Assembly: GCA_028288725.1 (NCBI GenBank)
Contig: JAQGIC010000054.1
Span: 49,072-113,071, forward strand
DNA from: Rhodospirillales bacterium
GTDB taxonomy: Bacteria; Pseudomonadota; Alphaproteobacteria; ATCC43930; CGMCC-115725
Length of the DNA: 64,000 bases
Direction of reading: 5' to 3'
This document shows positions 10,027 to 18,736 of the stretch, piece by piece (the first letter of the stretch is position 1; every line of letters begins with the position of its first letter). The notes beneath the pieces are model-generated. The model made no database searches. It had not been told where the DNA came from and saw nothing but the letters and a program-made list of their open reading frames with translations. The translations under genes were made by a program, and so were the position numbers.

Positions 10027-11270
10027 TGACCGACAGGATGATCACGCGCCGCCGGTTCAACGGCGGCGTGGCGGCGCTGGGCGCGCTCGGCACGATGAAT
10101 CTCGCCGCCCCCGCCATCGTTCGCGCCGAGGCGGCGACGCTCAAGGTCGGCGTGCTGCTGCCGCGCTCGGGCCTGCTGGCCCAGGCCGGCCAGGCCTGCC
10201 AGCGCGGCGCCGATATCGCACCCAAGCTGCTGGCCGCCATGGGCATCCAGATCGAGCTGATGAGTGCCGACACGGAATCGAGCGTCGATGTCGCCCGCGC
10301 GCGCACCGAGAAGCTGATCCAGGACGGCGCCCATGTCGTGATCGGCGCGTTCGACAGCGGCCAGACCATCGCCGCCCTGCAGGTGTGCGAACAGCATGGC
10401 GTGCCGCTGGTCATCAATGTCGCCGCCGCCCCGCCGATCACCGAGCAGGGCTACAAGACCGTGTTCCGCAATTTCCCGACCAGCGGCGCGCTCGTCAAGA
10501 ACGGCCTCACCTTGATGAAGGACCTGTTCCAGGTGAGCGGCACCACGCCCAAGACGGCGGTGTTCCTCTATGCCAACGACACGTTCGGCCAGGCCAACAA
10601 GGCGGCGATCGACGCGATCCTGCCCGGGCTCGACATGCCGTTCAAGCTGGTCGAGAGCATCTCCTACGACCCGAACGCCCAGGATCTGGCGGTCGAGGTG
10701 TCCAAGGCCAAGGCGACCGGCGCCGACATCGCGCTGGTGACCACGCGGTCGAAGGACGCGATCATGATGGTGCGCGAGATGGTCAAGCAGCGCTGGGAGC
10801 CGATGGGCCTGATCAGCCCGGGCAGCCCCGGCATGTATGACGAGCAATTCTACAAGACGCTCGGCAAGTACGCCGATTACGCCATCACCGCCGTGCCCTG
10901 GTACGACCCGAAGAGCGAGATGGCGCATCAGGTCGAGGCCGCGTTCAAGGCGCAATTCCCGAACGACCGGTTCGAGCCCTATGCCTTCAATGTGGGCTTC
11001 ACCTTCGAGGCGGTGCTGATCGCGGCTGATGCGTTCAAGCGCGCGGGCTCGGCCGACCCGGCCGCCATGCTCGCGGCCCTGCGCACGACCCATATCGAGA
11101 AGCACATGATGGTGGGCGCACCGATCAGCTTCGACGCCAAGGGCCAGAACAACGGCGTCGGATCCGCCGCGATCCAGAATCGCGACCAGAAGCCGGTCGT
11201 GATCCTGCCGATCTCGGCCGCTGAGGCAAAGCCGGTGTTTCCGGTGCCGGGCTGGGGCAAGCGGACCTGA
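10023..11270 (+). CDS. Tat-exported Liv-type (Peripla_BP_6) substrate-binding protein
   Basis: This 415-aa protein belongs to the branched-chain amino-acid/amide binding-protein group: LKVGVLLPRSGLLAQAGQACQRGADIA near the start is the typical opening, followed by the LIQDGAHVVIGAFDSGQT region. The N-terminus has a twin-arginine motif, TRRRFNGG, then a hydrophobic stretch ending near IVRAEA, so export by Tat is likely. Its ATG overlaps the stop of the NitT/TauT binding protein. No Liv permeases or ATPases lie nearby. It may feed the upstream transporter, act as a sensor, or serve an unlinked LivHMGF system. The family call is firm; its role here is open. Confidence 0.88.
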   Translation: MMTDRMITRRRFNGGVAALGALGTMNLAAPAIVRAEAATLKVGVLLPRSGLLAQAGQACQRGADIAPKLLAAMGIQIELMSADTESSVDVARARTEKLIQDGAHVVIGAFDSGQTIAALQVCEQHGVPLVINVAAAPPITEQGYKTVFRNFPTSGALVKNGLTLMKDLFQVSGTTPKTAVFLYANDTFGQANKAAIDAILPGLDMPFKLVESISYDPNAQDLAVEVSKAKATGADIALVTTRSKDAIMMVREMVKQRWEPMGLISPGSPGMYDEQFYKTLGKYADYAITAVPWYDPKSEMAHQVEAAFKAQFPNDRFEPYAFNVGFTFEAVLIAADAFKRAGSADPAAMLAALRTTHIEKHMMVGAPISFDAKGQNNGVGSAAIQNRDQKPVVILPISAAEAKPVFPVPGWGKRT

Positions 11271-11276
11271 AGCGCT

Positions 11277-12092
11277 TCACGGTGCCCGCCCGAAATACCG
11301 GCTGGGCGTCTCGCCTAAGGTCCGCCGGAACATCGCGGTAAACGCGCTGGGGCTGTCGTAGCCCAGGTCCTGGGCGACCAGGGTGACCGATTGACCCTCG
11401 GCCAGGCGGGCCAGAGCTTCGATCAGGCGGACCTGCTGGCGCCAGGCGCCGAAGCTCATGCCGGTCTCGGTCCGGAACAGCCGGGCGAGCGTGCGGGCCG
11501 AGGCGCCGACCGAATGGGCCCAGACCTCCAGCACCTCGTCGCGGGCCGGATCGTCGATCAGCGCCTGGCAGATCGCGAGCAGCCGCGGGTCGCGCGGCAG
11601 CGGCGCATGCAACGGCACGACCGGCACGGATTTGAGCTCGACCAGCACCAGCGCCGCGATCAGCGCAGCGCGCCCGGTCGGGTCCGGCTGGTTCGGCGGA
11701 TGATCGGTCGCGGCCAGGATCAGTTCGCGCAACAGCGGCGCCACTTCGATCACGCCGCAACGGGCCGGCAGCGCTGTGGTCGCGTCCCTGGCGATATAGA
11801 GCGTGCGCATGGCGACGGCGCCCGACATGCGGATCGCGTGCGGCTCGCCCGGCGGCACCCACACGGCCCGATGGGTCGGCACGACCCAGGTCCCGTCGCG
11901 CGTCGTCACCCGCATCACCCCCGACACGGCATAGACCAGCTGCGCCCGCTCATGGGCGTGCTCGCCGGTCATATGGCCCGCCGGGAAATCCTTGGCCATC
12001 GCCGCGACCTTGATCGGCACGTGCTGATAGTCGTTGGGGTCGGTGCTGTAGGGCATGGAGACCAGCTTGGGCCAGGGCAGGGGCTCGGACAA
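11277..12092 (-). CDS. AraC-family transcriptional regulator with cupin domain
   Basis: The 271-aa protein has an N-terminal AraC-type cupin (about 30-110; HMTGEHAHERAQLVYAVSG, WVPPGEPHAI) and a C-terminal pair of helix-turn-helix motifs (about 165-265; SARTLARLFRTETGMSFGAWR and LGYDSPSAFTAMFRRTLGE). The arrangement matches the RipA/GadX-like cupin group. It ends 6 bp from the end of the convergent ABC operon, so it may control that operon in response to a small ligand; that is inference from position. Its start abuts the toxin remnant at 12098. Confidence 0.9.
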   Translation of the reverse strand: MSEPLPWPKLVSMPYSTDPNDYQHVPIKVAAMAKDFPAGHMTGEHAHERAQLVYAVSGVMRVTTRDGTWVVPTHRAVWVPPGEPHAIRMSGAVAMRTLYIARDATTALPARCGVIEVAPLLRELILAATDHPPNQPDPTGRAALIAALVLVELKSVPVVPLHAPLPRDPRLLAICQALIDDPARDEVLEVWAHSVGASARTLARLFRTETGMSFGAWRQQVRLIEALARLAEGQSVTLVAQDLGYDSPSAFTAMFRRTLGETPSRYFGRAP

Positions 12093-12097
12093 GATGG

Positions 12098-12262
12098 GAG
12101 AATGTTGTCGTCGCCGGGGAATGCGTCCTACGTTACGACGACGAGGCCGGCAAAGGCGATCACAAGCATCTGGGCGCGGTCGAGACGGTTTATCGCTTCA
12201 CCACGCCGGCCGCACTTCTGGCGGATTTTTGGCAGGACGTCGACCGATGGAGGCCCGCATGA
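12098..12262 (+). pseudogene. 3' fragment of a DUF6516-like toxin gene
   Basis: A frame of 54 sense codons ends at TGA 12260-12262 and reads like the C-terminus of DUF6516 proteins (CVLRYDDEAGKGDHKH, then YRFTTPAALLADFW). No ATG, GTG or TTG start is visible in frame and the N-terminal half of the family is absent. The frame abuts the start of the AraC gene at 12092, suggesting that a deletion or rearrangement removed the 5' part. The stop overlaps the ATG of the HTH gene at 12259, the usual arrangement for this toxin-antitoxin pair. The family assignment is from memory of the motif, not a search. Confidence 0.6.
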
Positions 12263-12603
12263 CCACCGTGACCCTTTCCGTCACAGCACGCGAAGACGTA
12301 ACGCGACGCGCATTGGCCGCCTTCGAGGGCCAGGCACGGGGCGCGCACATCTCCTTCGCCTCGGTCGAATTGCTGTGGCAGACCCTGACGCGCAAACGCT
12401 GGGAATTGCTGAAGGCGATGACCGGGCAAGGTGCCATGACGATCCGGGCCGTCGCTCGACGGGTCGAGCGCGACGTCAAAGCCGTACATGGCGACGTGCA
12501 TGCCCTGCTCGACGCCGGCGTGCTCGATCGCACGGCCGACGGCAAGGTGATTTTTCCGTTCGACGCGGTGCATGTCGATTTCATGCTGACGGCGGCCGCC
12601 TAG
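12259..12603 (+). CDS. HTH transcriptional regulator, probable antitoxin partner of DUF6516
   Basis: The 114-aa protein has a winged-HTH-like stretch (ELLKAMTGQGAMTIRAVARR, then AVHGDVHALLDAGVLDR) like archaeal/bacterial HVO_A0114-type regulators found beside DUF6516 toxins. The start at 12259 overlaps the toxin remnant by ATGA; an ATG at 12247 is an alternative. It looks intact although its partner is truncated. It may now be an orphan antitoxin or a freed regulator. Confidence 0.72.
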   Translation: MTTVTLSVTAREDVTRRALAAFEGQARGAHISFASVELLWQTLTRKRWELLKAMTGQGAMTIRAVARRVERDVKAVHGDVHALLDAGVLDRTADGKVIFPFDAVHVDFMLTAAA

Positions 12604-12638
12604 AGCAAGATCCGACTACGTGCAATCGGATCTTGCTC
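12603..12638. repeat. 13-bp inverted repeat downstream of the HTH gene
   Basis: GAGCAAGATCCGA (12603-12615) and TCGGATCTTGCTC (12626-12638) are exact reverse complements around a 10-nt loop. It sits at the end of the HTH gene and before the end of the convergent TetR gene. It shares the GATCCGA core and the TAGAGC edge with the larger palindrome at 1218-1268. It could form a terminator hairpin for both genes. Confidence 0.75.
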
Positions 12639-12700
12639 GGACGTTATTGATCTGGCGCGATTTCTGGTCGTTTGGATGATTCCATCGAAACGGAAGCGCG

Positions 12701-13306
12701 CTAGCTTTCCTCCGCTACCGCCGCCCGCAGGGTGTCGAACACCCGGCGGACATAAATGTCGGGGCGCGCGCGGTCGCCGGCCCGGCGCCAGTTTTCGCCG
12801 GCAATCCGCATCGCGCCGATCACCACCATGGCGACGAGCCGGATTTCCAGGGAGTCGGCGGTGGCGCCCGGGCGCTGGCCGAGCGCTTCGGCCAGCGCCT
12901 GCTCCATCAGCGCGTATTTCACCTGTTCACGGTCGCGCAGCGCCGGCGTCTCCTCGACGAAGCGGGTCAAGGCCTCGGCCTGGTCCCGATCGAAATCGCC
13001 CACCGCCGCGATCAACGCGTTGATGGCGGCGTCGATCGGCCGTTCGTCCGCCGGGCGCAGGACCAGCGCATCGAGCAACGCCAGGCAGAAGGAATCCTGC
13101 CAGGCGAAGACCAGGTCTTCCTTGGACGCGAAATGATGGAAGAAGCTGCGACGCGAGATGTCGGCCGCCGCCGCGATCTGGTCGAGCGTCGTCGCCTCGA
13201 ACCCCTGGGCCAGGAACAGGGTCATGCCGGCCTCGGTCAGCCGGTCGCGCGTCTGCCGGCGCTTGCGCTCTCTAAGGCCGGATACCACCGCTTTCAAAAC
13301 CGACAC
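12701..13306 (-). CDS. TetR-family transcriptional regulator
   Basis: The 201-aa protein has the TetR N-terminal HTH (about 15-65): [20 protein letters not shown], then [20 protein letters not shown] and ASKEDLV. The rest is a ligand-binding helical domain with a C-terminal region of the MftR-like type. It is divergent from the dehydrogenase gene at 13402, and a perfect palindrome at 13337-13359 lies between them, so it very probably represses that gene and itself. The ligand is not predictable. Confidence 0.92.
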   Translation of the reverse strand: MSVLKAVVSGLRERKRRQTRDRLTEAGMTLFLAQGFEATTLDQIAAAADISRRSFFHHFASKEDLVFAWQDSFCLALLDALVLRPADERPIDAAINALIAAVGDFDRDQAEALTRFVEETPALRDREQVKYALMEQALAEALGQRPGATADSLEIRLVAMVVIGAMRIAGENWRRAGDRARPDIYVRRVFDTLRAAVAEES

Positions 13307-13336
13307 CTCGCGAAAATCTCGATCTGCACTTATTGC

Positions 13337-13359
13337 AAATATGCACCAGGTGCATATTT
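13337..13359. promoter_or_regulatory. candidate TetR operator
   Basis: AAATATGCAC and GTGCATATTT are exact reverse complements separated by CAG. The site lies in the 95-bp gap between the divergent TetR gene (start 13306) and the SDR gene (start 13402), which is the classic position of a TetR operator. Size and symmetry fit a TetR dimer. Confidence 0.75.
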
Positions 13360-13401
13360 AGGGAGTCCAGCCGCGATAACCACCCCGACCAGAGATCGAT
13401 C

Positions 13402-14331
13402 ATGACCGAATGGACCATCAGAGACATCCCGTCGCAAGCGGGAAGGTTCGCCATCGTCACTGGCGCCAACAGCGGCATCGGCTATGAGAGCGCGCTGGCG
13501 CTGGCCGCCGTCGGGGCCGACGTGGTGCTGGCGGCGCGCAGCCCGGCCAAGGGTGAGGCCGCGGTCGCCCGGATCAAGGCGCTGACGCCGGGCGCCAAGG
13601 TGGCGTTCCGCCGGCTCGACCTGGCCGATCTGGGTTCCGTCCGCAGCTTTGCCGCGGCCATCGCGGACGAGCATCCGGCGCTCGACCTGCTGGTCAACAA
13701 TGCCGGTGTCATGACGCCCCAGGTGCGCCAGCTGACCAGGGATGGGTTCGAGCTGCAGTTCGGCACCAACTATCTCGGCCATTTCGCGCTGACCGCCCAT
13801 CTGCTGCCGCTGCTGCGCCGGGGCGATCGGCCGCGTGTGGTCCATGTCTCAAGCCTGGCCGCCCGCCGGGGCCGGATCGCATTCGACGATTTGCAGCGCA
13901 CGCGGCGCTATCGTCCGTTTCTGGTCTATGGCCAGTCGAAGCTCGCCAATCTGATGTTCGCGCTCGAACTGCAGCGGCGCAGCGACGCGGGCGGCTGGGG
14001 TCTGATGTCGAATGCCGCCCATCCCGGCGCATCCGCGACCGCGCTGCTCGCCAACGTGCCGACGCGCGATGCGCGGACGCCGCTCAGCCTGCGCTTCGCC
14101 CGCTGGTTTACCCCGTTCATCAGCCAATCTTCCGCCGACGGTGCGCTGCCGACCCTGTTCGCGGCTACCGCACCGGATGCCTGCGGCGGCGGCTATTACG
14201 GCCCGGACGGCTTCTATGAACTGAAGGGAAAAGTGGCGCCGGCCAAGATCGTGGCCGCCGCGCGGGACCCGACCGCGGCGGCGCGGCTGTGGGACGTGTC
14301 GCAGGAGCTGACCCGCCTCCAATTCGGGTGA
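13402..14331 (+). CDS. short-chain dehydrogenase/reductase, retinol-dehydrogenase-like
   Basis: The 309-aa oxidoreductase has the NAD(P)-binding motif TGANSGIG near residue 20, NNAGVMTP, and the catalytic pair in YGQSKLAN. The C-terminal extension makes it longer than FabG-type SDRs and more like the light-dependent protochlorophyllide reductase/retinol dehydrogenase group. I chose the ATG at 13402 because the upstream in-frame ATG at 13333 lies at the edge of the TetR operator. It is probably repressed by the divergent TetR protein. Substrate unknown. Confidence 0.9.
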   Translation: MTEWTIRDIPSQAGRFAIVTGANSGIGYESALALAAVGADVVLAARSPAKGEAAVARIKALTPGAKVAFRRLDLADLGSVRSFAAAIADEHPALDLLVNNAGVMTPQVRQLTRDGFELQFGTNYLGHFALTAHLLPLLRRGDRPRVVHVSSLAARRGRIAFDDLQRTRRYRPFLVYGQSKLANLMFALELQRRSDAGGWGLMSNAAHPGASATALLANVPTRDARTPLSLRFARWFTPFISQSSADGALPTLFAATAPDACGGGYYGPDGFYELKGKVAPAKIVAAARDPTAAARLWDVSQELTRLQFG

Positions 14332-14401
14332 GCCACACACGGGGATACCAAGCCGCGCGGGATCTGCTAGAACGATCGAAGCCTTCCGGGAAGGGGGACC
14401 G

Positions 14402-14800
14402 ATGACGAATTCCGACGCCGCGCTCAGCCAGAACCTGGAATTCTATCGGGCGATCGGCGCGCGCGATCTTGCGGCGATGGATCGGCTGTGGGCACGCGAC
14501 GTCCCAGTCAGCTGCATCCATCCCGGCTGGCCCGTGGTCCATGGCCGCGCCCTGGTGCTGCAGAGCTGGCGCGCCATCCTGACCGGCCCGCGGCCGCCGC
14601 AGATCCTATGCTACGAAGAGGACGCCACGGTCTATGACGGCCTGGCGCTGGTCACCTGCGAGGAGGAGCTGGACGGCGGCAGCCTGGCCGCCAGCAATCT
14701 GTTCGTGATCGAGAACGGCCTGTGGCGGCTGGTCCATCACCAGGCGACGCCGCTCATGACGCGGCAGGAACCGTCAAGCCCGCGCGGTTCGGTTCATTGA
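14402..14800 (+). CDS. SnoaL/NTF2-like domain protein
   Basis: The 132-aa protein matches the DUF4440/SnoaL_3 type of NTF2-like fold: EFYRAIGARDLAAMDRLWA at the start, HPGWPVVHGRALVL in the middle, and NLFVIENGLWRLVHHQATP at the end. Such proteins are small cone-shaped barrels, often enzymes or ligand binders. GGAAGGGGG precedes the ATG. It stands alone between the SDR gene and a convergent SCP2 gene. Confidence 0.85.
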   Translation: MTNSDAALSQNLEFYRAIGARDLAAMDRLWARDVPVSCIHPGWPVVHGRALVLQSWRAILTGPRPPQILCYEEDATVYDGLALVTCEEELDGGSLAASNLFVIENGLWRLVHHQATPLMTRQEPSSPRGSVH

Positions 14801-14809
14801 AGCCGCCGG

Positions 14810-15112
14810 TCAGTCTTCCATCATCGCGTTGATCTTGAGCGCCACACCCATCGAGCCGCTGATCTTCAGCGATCCGGTCATATAGGCAAGCGTCGCGTTC
14901 ATGCCGCCGTCGAGCATTTTCTGCAGCGAGGCCGACGACAGCTTCAGGGTCGTCTCGGCCTCGGCCTTGTCGTTGGAGATCACCGCCGGATTCTGCGTCC
15001 CATCCCAGAAGATCGCCCCGTCATCGCCCATGTCGAACAGGACGGTATGGCCGAGCGAGACGTTCTGAGTGGCCTTTTCCTTGACCATCTTGGTCAATGC
15101 GTCCAACGACAT
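14810..15112 (-). CDS. SCP2 sterol-binding domain protein
   Basis: The 100-aa protein is a single SCP2 domain, with the run VSLGHTVLFDMGDDG, then AETTLKLSSASLQKMLDG and LKISGSMGVALKIN, which is characteristic of the lipid-carrier fold. Stand-alone SCP2 proteins of this length occur in alphaproteobacteria and are thought to carry acyl-CoA or sterol-like lipids. It is convergent with the SnoaL-like gene. Confidence 0.9.
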   Translation of the reverse strand: MSLDALTKMVKEKATQNVSLGHTVLFDMGDDGAIFWDGTQNPAVISNDKAEAETTLKLSSASLQKMLDGGMNATLAYMTGSLKISGSMGVALKINAMMED

Positions 15113-15254
15113 GATCGAAACTCCACCGCGCCCAGAAAAAGATGAGCACCCAAGCTAGCAAATCAAATCGCTTCAAGGAAACCCCTTGGATGAAGACTGT
15201 CGCCGCTCGTGTCTTTTCAGACCGGTCCGGTCGAACCCGGGCCGCAGCGGTCCG

Positions 15255-16430
15255 ATGAGGCTCAGCGATTTTCGCGCCGGCGACTGGCTGCCCGGGCGCC
15301 GGCTCCGCCGATGGGGCTTGGCGCTGTTCCTGTTGGAATCACTCGTCTTCCTGACCATCGCCGTGACGACCTATGGCGCCTTTGGGCCGATGAAGACACC
15401 CAGCTCGACCGATTTCATCAGCTTCTACGCCGCCGGGGATCTGGCCAATCTGGGCCTGGCGCCGCTGGTCTATAACCAGGATATCCACCAGTCGGCGGTG
15501 CGCGAGATCTTCGGCGATCCGGCGCTGCCTTATTATTATTTCTTCTACCCGCCGGTTTTTCTGCTGCTGTGCCAGGGGCTGGCCCGCCTGCCCTATCTGG
15601 TTTCGTTCGGGGTCTGGGTCACGGCCACGACGGTGCTCTGCTACGGCGCCATCCGGCGCATCCTGCCCGACAAGCGCCATTTCCTGCTGTTCGCCAGCTT
15701 CCCCTGCCTGTTCTGGACCGTGGGCCTGGGCCAGAATGCGCTGTTGACCGCCGGCCTGCTCGGCTGCGCCACGCTGCTGCTCGACCGCCGCCCCGCGGCG
15801 GGCGGCGCGCTCCTGGCGCTCATCGCCTATAAGCCGCATTTTCTGCTGCTGGTGCCGGTGGCGCTGATTTTCGGCCGGCGCTGGCAGGCACTCGGCGGCT
15901 TCGCTGCCACGCTGATCCTGCTCGCCGGCGCCGCGACGCTGGCCTATGGGCCGGGCATCTGGACCGTATTCCTGGCCCATGCCGCCGAGACGCGGCATGT
16001 GTTCGAATATGGCCGCGTGCCCTTCACCGGCCCGGTCTCGAGCTTCGCGGCCGTGCGCGTGCTGGGCGGTTCGGTCGCGCTCGCCTACGGGGTCCAGGGC
16101 CTCGCCACGCTGACGGCCGCCGGCGTGGTCGGCTGGCTCTGGGCCACGGCCAAGCCGCCGGCGCTCCGTTTCGCCGGCCTCGCCGCCGGCATGCCGCTCG
16201 CGCCGCCAGTCGTGCTGTTCTACGATCTGATGCCGCTCGCGGTCGCCATCGCCTGGCTGCTGGTCGAGATCCGGCGGACCGGCGCCCGGCCCTGGGAAAA
16301 GACCGGCTTCGTCCTGGTCTGGCTGATCTGCGGCCTCGCCATGCCGATCGCATACCTGGCCCATGTCCCGCTGGGCCCGCTGGCGCCGGCGATCGTGCTG
16401 GGGTTCGTGGCGGCAAGGGCGCGGGCTTAG
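15255..16430 (+). CDS. GT87-type membrane glycosyltransferase (DUF2029)
   Basis: The 391-aa integral membrane protein has about nine to ten hydrophobic segments. The periplasmic loop with STDFISFYAAGDLANLG and YYYFFYPPVFLL is the hallmark of GT87, whose known members are polyprenyl-phosphomannose-dependent mannosyltransferases; the acidic Asp in the STDF segment is the likely catalytic residue. The ATG at 15255 is preferred to an upstream one at 15186 because it begins the family-like N-terminus. Its stop shares bases with the stop of the convergent dehydrogenase gene. The acceptor is unknown. Confidence 0.82.
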   Translation: MRLSDFRAGDWLPGRRLRRWGLALFLLESLVFLTIAVTTYGAFGPMKTPSSTDFISFYAAGDLANLGLAPLVYNQDIHQSAVREIFGDPALPYYYFFYPPVFLLLCQGLARLPYLVSFGVWVTATTVLCYGAIRRILPDKRHFLLFASFPCLFWTVGLGQNALLTAGLLGCATLLLDRRPAAGGALLALIAYKPHFLLLVPVALIFGRRWQALGGFAATLILLAGAATLAYGPGIWTVFLAHAAETRHVFEYGRVPFTGPVSSFAAVRVLGGSVALAYGVQGLATLTAAGVVGWLWATAKPPALRFAGLAAGMPLAPPVVLFYDLMPLAVAIAWLLVEIRRTGARPWEKTGFVLVWLICGLAMPIAYLAHVPLGPLAPAIVLGFVAARARA

Positions 16431-17353
16431 AGTTTCCCCAGCACCCTCCGCACGTTCGCGACGGTCACCGCCGAGACGCGGGCGTTCGCTTCCACCGTGA
16501 CGCCGGAGACGTGCGGCGTCAGGAACAGGTTCGGCACGCCGATCAGGCCGGAGCCGGCCTTGAGCGGCTCGTCCTCGAACACGTCGAGTACGGCGGCGCC
16601 GAGGTGGCCCGAATGCAGGGCCGCGGCCAGCGCCGCCTCGTCGACCATGCCGCCCCGCGCGCTGTTGATCAGAATGGCCCCCGGCTTCATGGCGGCGATC
16701 GCGGCCGCATCGATCAGGTGATAGGTCTCCGGCGTCGAGGGCGCGTGGATGCTGATGACGTCGGAACTCGCCAGCAGGGTCGCGCGATCGACCGGCGTGA
16801 CCCCGGCGGCGGTCAAGCGTGCCGGATCGGCACCGGGCCGATCGACCGCGACCACCTCCATGCCCAGGGCCTTCGCCCGCCGCGCGACTTCGCGGCCGAT
16901 CGAGCCGAAGCCGATCAGGCCTAGGCGCTTGCCCTGCACCTCGTTGAACATCAGCTGGTTGCGCGGCCATTTGCCGGCCAGCACGGCCTCGTTCGCCTGC
17001 CAGATGTTGCGGAGCGTGATCAGGCAGGCGGCGATGACATATTCCGCGACCGAGGCGGCATTGGCGCCGGTCGCGGGACAGACCTCGATCCCCATCGCCT
17101 CGGCCGCCGGTACGTCGATATTGTCGAGCCCGACGCCCAGCCGGCCGATCACCTTCAGCCGATCGAACGCGGCCAGCACGGGCCCGCGCACCTGGGTCCG
17201 GTTGCGCACGACCAGCGCCGGCACGCCCGGGGCCAGGGCCGCGATGTCCGCCGGCCGCTCGCACAGGCCGGGATCGTAATGCACGGCATAGTCGGCGCGC
17301 AGCGCCGCCAGCGCGTCTTCGTCGAGGAATTCGGTAATCAGCACGTCGGTCAT
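16427..17353 (-). CDS. D-isomer-specific 2-hydroxyacid dehydrogenase
   Basis: The 308-aa enzyme has the NAD-binding glycine motif GFGSIGREVA in the middle, the catalytic Arg in INSARGGMVDE, the Glu in LDVFEDEPL and the His in LFLTPHVSG. It resembles 3-phosphoglycerate dehydrogenase and hydroxypyruvate/glyoxylate reductases but lacks the ACT regulatory domain of SerA, so the exact substrate is uncertain. The start at MTDVLITEF (17353) is preferred to one 36 bp upstream. It overlaps the end of the GT87 gene by 4 bp. Confidence 0.88.
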   Translation of the reverse strand: MTDVLITEFLDEDALAALRADYAVHYDPGLCERPADIAALAPGVPALVVRNRTQVRGPVLAAFDRLKVIGRLGVGLDNIDVPAAEAMGIEVCPATGANAASVAEYVIAACLITLRNIWQANEAVLAGKWPRNQLMFNEVQGKRLGLIGFGSIGREVARRAKALGMEVVAVDRPGADPARLTAAGVTPVDRATLLASSDVISIHAPSTPETYHLIDAAAIAAMKPGAILINSARGGMVDEAALAAALHSGHLGAAVLDVFEDEPLKAGSGLIGVPNLFLTPHVSGVTVEANARVSAVTVANVRRVLGKL

Positions 17354-17466
17354 CGGGGCTCCGGGCGGACGAGAGGGTCGGTCGCCCACTGTCGCAGGGC
17401 ACGCCCGCGCTCATCAAGAGCCATATCCCCGTGGCAGCCGGCACCCGCATCGCCTATGGTCCGGGC

Positions 17467-18174
17467 ATGTCCGCCGCCGATCTCGACAAGCTCCACGCCC
17501 GCATCCAGGGCCTCCGCGCCAAAACCGTCGACAATGGCTGCACCGAGGACGAGGCCCTGTCGGCCGCGGCCAAGGTCGCCGAACTGCTCGACCGCTACGA
17601 TCTGTCGCTGAGCGACGTCGAACTCAGGGCCGAGCCGTGCGAGCAATTGGCGTTCGAGACCGGACGCAAGAAGCGCATCCCGCTCGACGGCTGCGTCGGC
17701 GCGGTCGCCGAATTCTGCGATTGCAAGATCTGGCGTGAGAAGAACGGCGCCGGCGCCTTCCGCTACGTGTTCTTCGGTCTGCGCGCCGATGTCGCGGTCG
17801 CCCATTACCTGACCGACCTGATCGACAACGCGGTCCGCACCGAACTCGGCGCCTTTAAGAATTCGCGCGATTATCAGCGTTTCGCGCATAAGGAACGGCA
17901 TCTGGCCAACAGCTCGTTCGCGCTGGGCATGGTCGTCTCGATCGCCGCCAAGCTGACGGCGATGAAGGCCGAGCGCGACGATGCCAACCGCAGCACCGGG
18001 CGGGATCTGGTGCTGGTCAAAGGCTCGGTCGTGGAGGCGGAACTGGCGAAGCTCAACCTGCAGCTCCGCACCGTCAGGACCGGGCGCCGGTTCATCCAGC
18101 CGGAAGCCTACGACGCCGGCGAAGCCGCGGGGGCGGCGCTGGCGATCAATCCGGGGATCGGCGGCAAACGCTGA
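17467..18174 (+). CDS. DUF2786 domain protein
   Basis: The 235-aa protein starts with the DUF2786 helix pair (LHARIQGLRAKTVDNGCTED, then EALSAAAKVAELLDRYDLS) and continues with a region typical of the DUF7168 partner (FFGLRADVAVAHYLTDLID). The function of the family is not established; members are found on chromosomes and phages. The ATG at 17467 directly begins the domain. It is divergent from the dehydrogenase gene. Confidence 0.82.
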   Translation: MSAADLDKLHARIQGLRAKTVDNGCTEDEALSAAAKVAELLDRYDLSLSDVELRAEPCEQLAFETGRKKRIPLDGCVGAVAEFCDCKIWREKNGAGAFRYVFFGLRADVAVAHYLTDLIDNAVRTELGAFKNSRDYQRFAHKERHLANSSFALGMVVSIAAKLTAMKAERDDANRSTGRDLVLVKGSVVEAELAKLNLQLRTVRTGRRFIQPEAYDAGEAAGAALAINPGIGGKR

Positions 18175-18266
18175 GACCCCGATACCGCCCCCACGGTAAT
18201 TGAGCGTAAAGTTTTCTTCCATAGTATCGGTTCCCGCTACCTTTAGTCACAGCGGGCGAGAGCCAA

Positions 18267-18734
18267 ATGATCGAGGAACAAACCGTCAAAAGCAAAAACT
18301 TCTACTATGCTTTTATGTTTTTTATATTGGCATTTGTCGGGTTTTTGATCTTTGCGGGCCTGTTCGTCAAGGCGAAATTCGGCAGCGGCGCGCAACCGAA
18401 GCCCGCGGCCGGGGTGAAGGCGCCGGTAACCTCGAGCATCGCCGGCCGCTATATCGGCTTCACGACCATCTCGACCGGGATCTGCAGCCTCGGCGCGCAT
18501 GAGTTCGTGCTGGAGATCGACGAGGACGGCAACGCCAAATCCAGCTATGGCATGAAGTCGGACAAGCAGATGACCGGCCGGATCAACCCCGAAGGCCGGA
18601 TCAAGTTGAGCTTCAGGGAAAGCGGCCAGGTGATCGCCTTCGAAGGCGAGCTTCGACCGGGTCACGTCATCGGCCATTCGTCCGTCACGGGCGACAAGAC
18701 CTGCGACATTTCCTGGGATCTGTGGCAGGGCTGA
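18267..18734 (+). CDS. hypothetical protein with one N-terminal membrane anchor
   Basis: The 155-aa protein has a single strong transmembrane segment (about 13-34; YAFMFFILAFVGFLIFAGLF), then a Pro/Ala linker and a compact C-terminal domain with two cysteines. The visible pattern GRYIGFTTISTGIC and FVLEIDEDGNAKSSYG suggests a small beta-barrel or lipocalin-like fold facing the periplasm, but I recognise no family. The N-terminal codons are more A/T-rich than the neighbours. Confidence 0.72.
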   Translation: MIEEQTVKSKNFYYAFMFFILAFVGFLIFAGLFVKAKFGSGAQPKPAAGVKAPVTSSIAGRYIGFTTISTGICSLGAHEFVLEIDEDGNAKSSYGMKSDKQMTGRINPEGRIKLSFRESGQVIAFEGELRPGHVIGHSSVTGDKTCDISWDLWQG

Positions 18735-18736
18735 GT

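Noticed and set aside
15339..17450. Long minus-strand frame across the GT87 and dehydrogenase genes
   Set aside because: It runs antisense to one gene and out of frame with the other; no domain is visible.
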